Source: Acanthopleura granulata
Lineage: Eukaryota > Mollusca > Polyplacophora > Chitonida > Chitonidae
Length of the DNA stretch: 64,000 nt
Direction: 5' to 3'
Assembly (NCBI GenBank): GCA_016165875.1
Contig: JABBOT010000033.1
Location: forward strand, 1,035,357-1,099,356
Part shown: piece by piece, positions 1-9,844 of the stretch
Position numbering within the stretch: position 1 is the stretch's first letter
Layout of the letters: every line of letters begins with the position of its first letter
Translations under genes and position numbers: made by a program
Notes under the pieces: generated by a model
The model's database searches: none
Seen by the model: only the letters and a program-made list of their open reading frames with translations
What the model was told of the DNA's origin: nothing

Positions 1-312
1 AAAAGCAATTAGCACCAATGCTATCAGGTTTTTGGCTATTATTTTCAAATAGCAAAATGACCTTTCACAAAACATCAGCCTTGCCTGTGCCAGTGTTACC
101 ATTTAAAATAGGTTATAGAGTTCACAAAATTTATAATGTGAGTCTCTTTACACGTGTAGCTTTCTGAATTTTCAACTTTTAGAATCATACCTTGAGATAT
201 TCTTAATAAACAGAGAAAATTTGAATATCTGAATATGGAGTTTTGCCTAAAATCTCTGGTGCAAGCAAACACAGCTTCACACCTGTATTTCAGAGAAGCT
301 TCCACATCTTAC
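1..312. other. Non-coding flank or intron at left edge
   Basis: No exon, repeat or RNA is visible. On the minus strand this is the start of the intron that follows the immunoglobulin exon at 621-313, so the next exon of that gene lies outside the window. Confidence 0.5.
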
Positions 313-621
313 CTCTGACCATCAAGAAGGAAGCCGTTGAGGCGATGCCTTCCGAATTCTCTGCTCTACAGCGGTAACATCCTTCGTCCTTGTACGTCAC
401 ATTCGGAATTACCATGGAGATACGGCCTTCCATCGTGTAATCGAAATTGTAGCGCGGATTGTTTGTGATGTCAATGCCGTCTTTGAACCAGCGGATGGTT
501 GGACGAGGATTTCCGATCACCTGACACTTGAAGCGTTTGGAGCCGCCCAGGAGCGCCTCCGTGGGCCGGCTGGTGATGGTGGTCGGCATACTGAGGTCAC
601 AGGTCAGACTCCAGTCAGGGG
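313..621 (-). CDS. I-set immunoglobulin-domain exon of a larger gene (partial)
   Basis: A single internal exon of 309 nt read on the minus strand. It starts after an acceptor ending CTGCTACAG (AG at 623-622) and ends at the donor AG|GTAAGA (GT at 312-311). Both flanking introns are phase 1, the symmetric arrangement usual for Ig-domain exons. The ~102-residue product has an I-set core: first Cys in FKCQV, Trp in IRWFKDG, then DEGCYRCRAENSEG with the D-x-G-x-Y-x-C signature and second Cys. The style (CQVIGNPRPTIRWFKDG) resembles Ig modules of titin, twitchin, obscurin, palladin and myosin light chain kinase, and some adhesion molecules. An N-terminal linker with an extra Cys (SLTCDLSMP) precedes the domain. 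Which of these genes it belongs to cannot be decided from one module. The next exon is beyond the window's left edge; no upstream exon was recognised with confidence. Confidence 0.88.
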
Positions 622-649
622 CTGTAGCAGAAGGAATAAAGTTTAAATA

Positions 650-864
650 CCCTAAATTATCTAACATTACGTCCTTAACTAAGTCGCATCTTTTAGCATC
701 TGACAGTTCTGTTGATTTTAGAAAGGTATTTTGAGGCCTGTTTAGTAGACACGGTCAAATCCTACTGAAAAAAAATGTCATTTTTAGAGCCAAAAATATT
801 ATTTTATGACATTAATTTGCCTGTAAAAATGCTCTTTTTGGTTGAAATTTGAGATCATTTAGGG
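650..864. mobile_element. MITE-B copy 1 (short inverted-repeat element)
   Basis: Ends are inverted copies of each other: CCCTAAATTATCTAACATT at the left and the reverse of that pattern, GAGATCATTTAGGG, at the right. The interior (CTGTTGATTTTAG, ATGACATTAATTTGCCT, AAAAATGCTCTTTTTGG) matches copies at 3928-4139 and 63180-63387. No coding capacity. It begins 29 bp from the start of the Ig exon, so it lies in the upstream intron close to the splice acceptor and branch-point region. Its right end runs directly into the 42-bp tandem array. Confidence 0.6.
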
Positions 865-1146
865 TATGTGGGTCAGGTTGAGTTCAGAATTTAAGATCAT
901 TTAGGGTATGTGGGTCAGATTGAGTTCAGAATTTTAGATCATGTAGGGTATGTGGGTCAGACAGAGTTCAGAATTTTAGATCATTTAAGGTATGTGGGTC
1001 AGATTGAGTTCAGAATTTTAGATCATGTAGGGTATGTGGGTCAGATAGAGTTCAGAATTTTAGATCATTTAGGGTATGTGGGTCAGACTGAGTTCAGAAA
1101 TTGAGATCATTTAGGGTATGTGGGTCAGGTTGAGTTCAGAATTTTC
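853..1146. repeat. 42-bp minisatellite, 7 copies
   Basis: Units begin with GATCATTTAGGGTATGTGGG at 853, 895, 937, 979, 1021, 1063 and 1105, an exact 42-bp spacing. The first 12 bases of each unit equal the right end of the adjoining MITE-B copy. Because 42 is divisible by 3, one frame stays open with a 14-residue repeat; I do not regard that as a gene. Confidence 0.95.
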
Positions 1147-2585
1147 GGCCTATACATTGTACTTCAAGGATTTAACCTTTTCAAAAATCTTCAATAAATA
1201 AATGAAGTATTAAATCAAAAGATCAGGTCATTACCTACAAAAAATAACTGTGGCCTCGTTGTAATATGTTTTTTTGATCCGCATGTGAACAAGCAACAAA
1301 GAATAAGCATTTCAAAATACATAAAGGCAATTTTCATTTGGGTGTATTTTTTTCTCAGCGGAGGGGGGAGGGGATTTTGTTGCAGATATTTTAAAAGGAA
1401 CCTTTACCTACATGAATTTAAAGTGGTCTAAATGAACTTTTTATCCCGTTGCTTTTGCCTATTTCACAGGTACCATCAGTCTCTTGCATGTTTGTTTGTT
1501 TCTTTCCTATGGGTCGAATTTCATTTCATCCTGATTTTCGTGGCTCTGAAATTAATTTTTTCAGCTGACTATTCTAATTCCTTTCATTTATCAAAAAGGA
1601 ACAACAAAAAAAAACACTTGTCCCTACGTTAGAAACACAGAGCTGAACATGATGAAAACTTAAAAGCACCTGTCCCAGGACAAACATTACTGTAGCCGTG
1701 GCTGTCCCACAGCAAGCAATTTCACGGTGCCTGCCCGGGGCAAACAGACAGGTGTTAAATTCAAGCCGTGATTATTTCTTTGTTCCAATCTTGCCATACT
1801 TGAAGTGCTGCCTCACTCAAACATACAGTAGAAAGACACCAGACCCAACACCCACAGTATCCCTGGAACGACTAGTGGATCCGTTGTTGTTGACTTGGAC
1901 TGTTCCCCTCGTCCTTAGCACAATAAGGGACATGACTGAGAACGAATACTGGTCATAATACAGTGCAATTAAAAAGGAACAGTCTGATACCAAAATCTCA
2001 ATGTCCTACCACCCATTCCCATGATGTGTCAGAACTGTGGGTCATTCCAAGCGAAAGCAACTCTGACACCACGACCTCACAAAAAGAACGAACAGGTGTA
2101 ACAATACATCCAGTTGACTTAATGGTGTTTGCAATGGTCCTTTTTTAAAACTGCATAATGAAAAGGGAGTCGTCGATTGACATTTCCAACAGGAAAAGGA
2201 TCATTTCGTAACAGTACTGAATTGGCAATTCGTTGCGAGATTCCACAACGAAAACAACTGTCAACTGCGCAAGGCCGTCAAAGAGAGGCTATCAACCGAT
2301 AGACCCAACACCTGATACAAAACAGGGTCACCTGCTGAAGCTAAAACCTGAACAACTGAACAGTCATTCACGTATTTGAAAAGCTGGGTTAACTATCCAG
2401 AAGTAACATGGAAATAAAGAAGGCAGAATCTGTAAAGACAGATCTACCACAGCCCACAAGAAGGTCATGTGCATTGTGCCCCATGGTCAAGACTTATTAA
2501 ACTGTTTGCATGTTAGCCCTGTCCTGGAAATAGAGGGGGCAGGTAGAGGCAAGAATTATAAGGGGGGTGGAGATGGAGTGGATGC
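1147..2585. other. Non-coding, no recognised gene
   Basis: Unique-looking sequence. ORFs here are short and lack family motifs or splice context. The last part holds purine-rich tracts, including 2560-2579, which may be a polypurine tract of an LTR element. Confidence 0.4.
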
Positions 2586-3310
2586 TGTAGTAAGGCTGTA
2601 GTCAGGATGTTGTCATTTCCTGCCCTTTTGCTAAATAGGTGTGTTACATTTCAGAACTTTAAGGATAAAATTCATAACTAGTTTATAAAATTAGGTACTG
2701 ATGTTGCATATGAGTGCATTCCTACTATAAAGTACTTTAAAATGGTCACTGTTATGTTATAGCTTTGTAAATAGCCTTTAAGTTATGATTGATTTAAAAC
2801 AGAATTAAATATGACTGAGTTGTTTCTTAGGGATTAAATGGTGTGTTGTTACAAAAGTAGATATAGTAGATTTTTCATATTTAACATGTTTGTAGAGTAT
2901 ACCTGGACAATTTAGTAGTGGTTAAAGTCATTAGATGCATGCACTATAGTCTCTGTAAATGTAGTGTTTTTGATGTTATACAAACACAAATCCTAGTTAG
3001 AATTGTGCTGATTGGAACTCTCACTGCTGGGCAATTAACTGTCTTCTGTGAGGTCCTTGCTGGGGCTATAAAAGCCCTGCCCTAATGTGTGCTGGCGGTC
3101 AGTCTTGCTGTCAGTCTTGAAGGCAGAGTCGTCAGGAGTTACAGTTACAGAGTTATTGTATCATGTCTCCAGTGAGTACAGGATGCCAAGAATACAAAAA
3201 GATGTCTCCACTTTTGTGTTGTGTTCCATTTCTGTGGGTCCTACCAAGCCAGCCTCCCCAAAGCTTAGATAACTGGTGGTCAACAAACACCAACAACCAG
3301 CTCATTTACA
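2586..3310 (+). mobile_element. Possible solo LTR or LTR fragment
   Basis: Tentative. The segment begins TGTAGTAAGG just after a polypurine tract at 2560-2579 (AAGGGGGGTGGAGATGGAG) and ends CTCATTTACA, giving TGTA...TACA ends. A strong TATA box lies inside. A poly(A) signal (AATAAA at 3476-3481) lies beyond the proposed right end, which argues against these exact limits. No gag, pol or env ORF and no clear primer-binding site is visible nearby. An alternative is a cellular RNA polymerase II promoter with a short transcript. Confidence 0.25.
3067..3074 (+). promoter_or_regulatory. TATA box in a GC-flanked core-promoter context
   Basis: TATAAAAG sits within GGGGCTATAAAAGCCCTGCC. It is the best core-promoter match I noticed on the plus strand. 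A start about 30 bases downstream would fall near 3100. What it drives is unknown; it may belong to the LTR-like segment around it. Confidence 0.45.
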
Positions 3311-3607
3311 ATGCACAGTGCCTGTCTACAAGCGCCCAAGAATCTATTAGGATTTAATCATACAGGGCTTTCATTAGCTGCCCTGGAAAGACAAGAGCTT
3401 TGGCGAAGGGAGACGGGACACCTGCTCAACATTTCACTACAGCAGCAGATTACAGGTAACTGGTAACATCCTTTTAATAAACAGTTTATTGCAGGGAATA
3501 TACATTTGGCTCTTAAACCAAACACATGAAGGAGTTTTTCTGCAATATTACACTGTTTAAAGTCAAAACCAACTGGCCAGGTGTTTGTCTTCAGTACAAG
3601 GGCATTT

Positions 3608-3635
3608 ATACATATATATATATATATATATATAC
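3608..3635. repeat. (TA)n microsatellite
   Basis: About 13 AT dinucleotides in a row. Confidence 0.95.
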
Positions 3636-3927
3636 CTAAATATACCCACGTTAGGCCATGTTCAGTTGATTTTTACGTCTTGTCATCCACACCCTTAGAT
3701 TCAGAGGGTGTTTTCCGACTACAGAGCTTCTCCACAACATGACCAAACAACTTATACCCAAACAAGAGAACATTTACGAAAGTCCAAAAAACAGACTGGA
3801 AAAGTTTCTAACAGTTAGCTGTGATAGTATTCAGTCTCTTGGAGTAATATTCCTTTTATCTTTTTCTTTTGGCCATGTATGCTGTTTTTATTACATGCAG
3901 AAACACACAGATTTCAAGAGTTGGTGG

Positions 3928-4139
3928 CTAAATGACCTAAAATTTCGTCCATCATTAAATTGCTTATTTTTCCAGATTCTGAAAGTTCTCCTGATTTTAG
4001 AAAAATTGTTCTGGGGTTTTTTTTGAAAGGTTGAACAAAACACTAGTGCAAATATGTGAGTATATCAATACTAACATTTCATGACATTTATTTGCCTCTA
4101 AAGATGCACTTTTTTTGGACGAAATTTTGGGTCATTTAG
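3928..4139. mobile_element. MITE-B copy 2, best-preserved
   Basis: 212 bp with near-perfect ~23-bp terminal inverted repeats: CTAAATGACCTAAAATTTCG at the left and the inverse, CGAAATTTTGGGTCATTTAG, at the right. The interior has blocks shared with the other copies (CTGATTTTAGAAAA, CATGACATTTATTTGCCT, TGCACTTTTTTTGGACG). There is no ORF for a transposase. Size, AT-richness and inverted termini fit a miniature inverted-repeat transposable element; the superfamily is not identified. Confidence 0.75.
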
Positions 4140-4836
4140 AGTTATGTCAATGCCACACAAAAATGTGAGGTAAAATGCTCTTGTATCGTGTCTGCCACAT
4201 TGCCACATGGTTTTATACAAGCACACAACCTCAGCCAGCTGGGCGTCAGAGAATCGTACGTAAAAAGGGTTTCTGTGTTTTATCTACATGCCCTGTCTAA
4301 TGCAGCCTGACCACTACTGAGGCAGTTCTGTAAATGTCAGAGCTGAAGGATATGTGCCGTAAGCAGGAAAACAACCTCATGGAAACCAAATGTGTGGTAG
4401 AATAACCTGCTGATGAGGACGCTGTGAAGGTTTGCGTAAAACAGGAGGGTTACAGTACATTGGATTCAGTGTCATCAGACGTCCAAATGGATTTCTGATC
4501 ATACAACTGGTTGGTTACTGATTAACTGATTGTCAGCATTTCCTTCATAGATAAAGGTGTTATTTCGCATACTGTGCAAGATATCCGCACGGAATTCTGA
4601 CCACTGGACAGATACTATACAACAGGTGGATTACTGTCTGTTTCAGGATTACTACGGTGGTCAACACTCTGTAAAGAATTCAAATCCTTGGACATATTAT
4701 ACTACATGTATTATGTGGATTGACTGATTAACTATTTACCATGCTTTCAAGAATATACGGATATATGTATATTCACTGGTTATTATAAACTGTACGGAAA
4801 GAATAAAGTCCAGTTGAAGACTTAACTAAGAGATAA
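4140..4836. other. Non-coding, no recognised element
   Basis: Nothing supportable was seen. Confidence 0.4.
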
Positions 4837-5067
4837 CTATTTATTTATTCACTTACTTGATTAATGTTTTTTATGTCGTATTTTATGAATATTTCACTTA
4901 TACGAGGTCTGTCAGCATTATGTTGGGAGGAAACCAGGCAGAGCTCGGGGGAAACCCACAACCATCCACAGGTTGCTGGCAGACCTTCCCACGTACAGCC
5001 GGAGAGGAAGTCAGCATGAGCTGGGCTTGAACTCCCAGTGATCGCACTAGTACGGAGGCCCCAGACC
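4837..5067 (-). mobile_element. SINE-1 copy (minus orientation)
   Basis: In the plus sequence it reads in reverse: an (ATTT)n tail at about 4837-4853, then ATTTCACTTATACGAGG, GGAGGAAACCAGGCAGAGC, CCGGAGAGG and GCTTGAACTCCCAGTG (the B-box complement), ending TACGGAGGCCCC. The same order occurs in eight other copies here. It is a tRNA-derived SINE with a conserved central domain. Confidence 0.85.
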
Positions 5068-5520
5068 AATATTTTAAAGTTGGTGGGTTACCATCTGATT
5101 GAGGATTATTGCCCACACTCCACAAGGAATTGAAATCCTTGGACGTGTTAAACTACATCTACTATGTGGCTTACCATTTACTTATTTTCCATTAAATTTA
5201 CATCAGTGAAATGTCAGGATGTCCGTTATGAATTAAAGTGTTATTTCACATATAAGATACATGTATCACCTTTATTATTAAATTTTGATATTTCGTATCC
5301 AGACGCTGCTTCAAAAAAGCAACATTTTGATCCGTGACATTCAAATCAGAGCTCAGAGCAATGACATCATAACAAGTACAGCCAACTTTAGCATTTTTAC
5401 ATATTGCACATAACATTACACTATATAAAGCCTGTGATGGCCTGCAACTAAATACTTCATGTCTCCCAGGTTATGATTTCCATGGTTACAAGAACAATAC
5501 TGACGTGTGGTATTCAACTT
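5068..5520. other. Non-coding spacer before the 49-bp satellite
   Basis: No gene seen. Confidence 0.4.
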
Positions 5521-8190
5521 TCACTGTGCAATACCCTCTATTAACTCTGACTTCTGCTTAATGCCTTCATCACTGTGCAATACCCTCTATTCACTCTGAC
5601 TTCTGCTTAATGCCTTAATCACTGTGCAATACCCTCTATTCACTCTGACTTCTGCTTAATGCCTTCATCACTGCGCAATACCCTCTATTTAACTTTGACT
5701 TCTGCTTAATGCCTTCATCACTGTGCAATACCCTCTATTCACTCTGACTTCTGCTTAATGCCTTCATCAATGTGTGCAATACCCTCTATTTAACTCTGAC
5801 TTCTACTTAATGCCTTAATCACTGTGCAATACCCTCTATTCACTCTGACTTCTGCTTAATGCCTTAATCACAGTGCAATACCCTCTATTTAACTCTGACT
5901 TCTGCTTAATGCCTTCATCACTGTGCAATACCCTCTATTCACTCTGACTTCTGCTTAATGCCTTCATCACTGTGCAATACCCTCTATTAACTCTGACTTC
6001 TGCTTAATGCCTTCATCAATGTGCAATACCCTCTATTCACTCTGACTTCTGCTTAATGCCTTAATCACAGTGCAATACCCTCTATTCACTCTGACTTTTG
6101 CTTAATGCCTTAATCACTGTGCAATACCCTCTATTCACTCTGACTTCTGCTTAATGCCTTCATCACTGTGCAATACCCTCTATTAACTCTGATTTCTACT
6201 TAATGCCTTAATCACTACGCAATACCCTCTATTCACTCTGACTTCTACTTAATGCCTTAATCACTACGCAATACCCTCTATTCACTCTGACTTCTGCTTA
6301 ATGCCTTAATCACTACGCAATACCCTCTACTCAACTCTGACTTCTGCTTAATGCCTTAATCACAGTGCAATACCTTCTATTTAACTCTGACTTCTGCTTA
6401 ATGCCTTAATCACTGTGCAATACCCTCTATTCACTCTGACTTCTGCTTAATGCCTTAATCACTGTGCAATACCCTCTATTCACTTTGACTTCTGCTTAAT
6501 GCCTTCATCACTGCGCAATACCCTCTATTTAACTTTGACTTCTGCTTAATGCCTTCATCACTGCGCAATACCCTCTATTCACTCTGACTTCTGCTTAATG
6601 CCTTCATCAATGTGTGCAATACCCTCTATTTAACTCTGACTTCTGCTTAATGCCTTCATCACTGCGCAATACCCTCTATTCACTCTGACTTCTGCTTAAT
6701 GCCTTAATCACTGTGCAATACCCTCTATTTAACTCTGACTTCTGCTTAATGCCTTCATCACTGTGCAATACCCTCTATTCACTCTGACTTCTGCTTAATG
6801 CCTTCATCACTGTGCAATACCCTCTATTAACTCTGACTTCTGCTTAATGCCTTCATCACTGTGCAATACCCTCTATTCACTCTGACTTCTGCTTAATGCC
6901 TTAATCACAGTGCAATACCCTCTATTCACTCTGACTTTTGCTTAATGCCTTAATCACTGTGCAATACCCTCTATTCACTCTGACTTCTGCTTAATGCCTT
7001 CATCACTGTGCAATACCCTCTATTAACTCTGATTTCTACTTAATGCCTTAATCACTACGCAATACCCTCTATTCACTCTGACTTCTACTTAATGCCTTAA
7101 TCACTACGCAATACCCTCTATTCACTCTGACTTCTGCTTAATGCCTTAATCACTGTGCAATACCCTCTATTCACTCTGACTTCTGCTTAATGCCTTAATC
7201 ACTGTGCAATACCCTCTACTCAACTCTGACTTCTGCTTAATGCCTTAATCGCAGTGCAATACCTTCTATTTAACTCTGACTTCTGCTTAATGCCTTAATC
7301 ACTGTGCAATACCCTCTATTCACTCTGACTTCTGCTTAATGCCTTAATCACTGTGCAATACCCTCTATTCACTTTGACTTCTGCTTAATGCCTTAATCAC
7401 AGTGCAATACCCTCTATTCACTCTGACTTTTGCTTAATGCCTTAATCACTGTGCAATACCCTCTATTCACTCTGACTTCTGCTTAATGCCTTCATCACTG
7501 TGCAATACCCTCTATTAACTCTGATTTCTACTTAATGCCTTAATCACTACGCAATACCCTCTATTCACTCTGACTTCTACTTAATGCCTTAATCACTACG
7601 TAATACCCTCTATTCACTCTGACTTCTGCTTAATGCCTTAATCACTGTGCAATACCCTCTACTCAACTCTGACTTCTGCTTAATGCCTTAATCGCAGTGC
7701 AATACCTTCTATTTAACTCTGACTTCTGCTTAATGCCTTCATCACTGTGCAATACCCTCTATTCACTCTGACTTCTGCTTAATGCCTTAATCACTGTGCA
7801 ATACCCTCTATTCACTTTGACTTCTGCTTAATGCCTTCATCACTGCGCAATACCCTCTATTTAACTTTGACTTCTGCTTAATGCCTTCATCACTGTGCAA
7901 TACCCTCTATTCACTCTGACTTCTGCTTAATGCCTTCATCAATGTGTGCAATACCCTCTATTTAACTCTGACTTCTGCTTAATGCCTTAATCACTGTGCA
8001 ATACCCTCTATTCACTCTGACTTCTGCTTAATGCCTTAATCACTGTGCAATACCCTCTATTTAACTCTGACTTCTGCTTAATGCCTTCATCACTGTGCAA
8101 TACCCTCTATTCAACTCTGACTTCTGCTTAATGCCTTAATCACTGTGCAATACCCTCTATTTACTCTGACTTCTGCTTAACGCCTTAATC
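5521..8190. repeat. 49-bp satellite array, ~54 copies, with ~840-bp higher-order period
   Basis: The monomer contains CACTGTGCAATACCCTCTAT, TTCACTCTGACTTCTGCTTA and ATGCCTTAAT. Variant monomers (GTGTGCAAT insertion, GATTTCTACTTAATG, CACTACGCAAT, CACTGCGCAAT) recur in the same order 840 bp apart, about 17 monomers: compare 5641-6300 with 6481-7140, and 6121-6180 with 6961-7020. A third, shortened copy is displaced a further 492 bp (10 monomers). Frequent stops in all frames and single-base length changes show it is not coding. Confidence 0.97.
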
Positions 8191-9049
8191 AAGAAATTTT
8201 CACTTCTACAATGGTGGTCAATTTTATCAGTTGAGCAAACCAGAGTGCCCTGCTAAGACCACCAATTGAGGCCAATCTTAAAAATGTGTTCGTTGGGCAC
8301 ACCCTCACCGACCCTTCAACAAAAAAGCATACTCAAAAGTTTTTATTGGTATTTTGATAAAAGTTTGGGTTTTTTTGTTCTTCTCTCCATGTTAATTTCT
8401 TCACAATCCCTATCTTTTTCAAGAGGAAGAATTAAAAAGAAGTAATAATTCTCTACCGACCCTATTTTTCCTCACAGGGGCAGATTGCATCCAACAAATA
8501 GCTTTTAAGTTGGCCATACGTAAACTGGTGCAATACAAATGGTCCTCAACAAATGCAAAACTGCACAAACAGCCACACCAGTGTTGTCAACTGTTTGTGG
8601 TCACTAAGGTACCACAATCATTCAGAGGGAAATCTACAAAATCCCGGCCCATACTCGGGTTTGAACCTGGACATTGTATGTCCTCGCAACTGAAAAGCTA
8701 GTGTCTCTAGCCACTGGCCCATGGCCAACGACCTGGTGGAGCGCAAGAATAAAACTGTTTTCGCACAAATAGAACATAAACTACATTTTCTGTCTGTCTG
8801 AAATTGCGAACAGTTTACAAGTCCAACTCTCGCTGGCTCAAGACCTCCAGCACCTGAGTCAGCTGAGGCTTCTTCTTGAGCTCAGGGAATTTATTATGGG
8901 ACAATTATAAACACTTGTACATTCATTAATTATAATAATTGCGACATCACTCGATGTCGATGCAACTGAGAAGAGATGTTGAAAACAAGCTTATGGGAAT
9001 ATAACATTATACATCACAAAAAGAGTTTTAGCTTGAATTTCATGGCACA
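8191..9049. other. Non-coding spacer with one tRNA-like fragment
   Basis: Between two satellites. Around 8650-8725 the sequence CGGGTTTGAACCTGGAC reads as the complement of a B-box, followed by a decayed tRNA-like body, so it is probably the tail of an old SINE. Nothing else is recognised. Confidence 0.4.
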
Positions 9050-9844
9050 TATCATTTTGTACAGAGTTCTGGGTGTTACATGTGATACGTATCATTTTTG
9101 TATAGAGCTCTGGGTGTTACATGTGATACATATCATTTTGTATAGAGCTCTAGGTATTACATGTGATACATATCATTTTGTACAGAGTTCTGGGTGTTAC
9201 ATGTGATACATCTCATTTTGTATAGAGCTCTCGGTGTTACATGTGATACATATCATTTTGTATAGAGCTCTCGGTGTTACATGTGATACATATCATTTTG
9301 TATAGAGCTCTAGGTGTTACATGTGATACATATCATTTTGTATAGAGCTCTGGGTGTTACATGTGATACATATCATTTTGTATAGAGCTCTGGGTGTTAC
9401 ATGTGATACATATCATTTTGTATAGAGCTCTAGGTGTTACATGTGATACATATCATTTTGTATAGAGCTATCGGTGTTACATGTGATACATATCATTTTG
9501 TATAGAGCTCTGGGTGTTACATGTGATACATATCATTTTGTATAGAGCTCTGGGTGTTACATGTGATACATATCATTTTGTATAGAGCTCTGGGTGTTAC
9601 ATGTGATACATATCATTTTGTATAGAGCTCTGGGTGTTACATGTGATACATATCATTTTGTATAGAGCTCTAGGTGTTACATGTGATACATATCATTTTG
9701 TATAGAGCTCTGGGTGTTACATGTGATACATATCATTTTGTATAGAGCTCTAGGTGTTACATGTGATACATATCATTTTGTATAGAGCTCTGGGTGTTAC
9801 ATGTGATACATATCATTTTGTATAGAGCTCTGGGTGTTACATGT
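9050..9844. repeat. 40-bp minisatellite, ~20 copies
   Basis: Unit: TATCATTTTGTATAGAGCTC followed by TGGGTGTTACATGTGATACA. Copies differ mainly at one position (TGGG/TAGG/TCGG after GAGCTC). The first units carry extra changes (GTACAGAGTTC; a 41-base unit), so the left edge is older than the homogeneous interior. Each unit holds palindromes GAGCTC and ACATGT. Confidence 0.97.

Noticed and set aside
910..1104. Plus-strand ORF with a 14-residue repeat
   Set aside because: Product of the 42-bp minisatellite derived from a MITE end.
5521..9844. CRISPR-like regular repeats
   Set aside because: Units are contiguous with no unique spacers, and the genome is eukaryotic; these are satellites.
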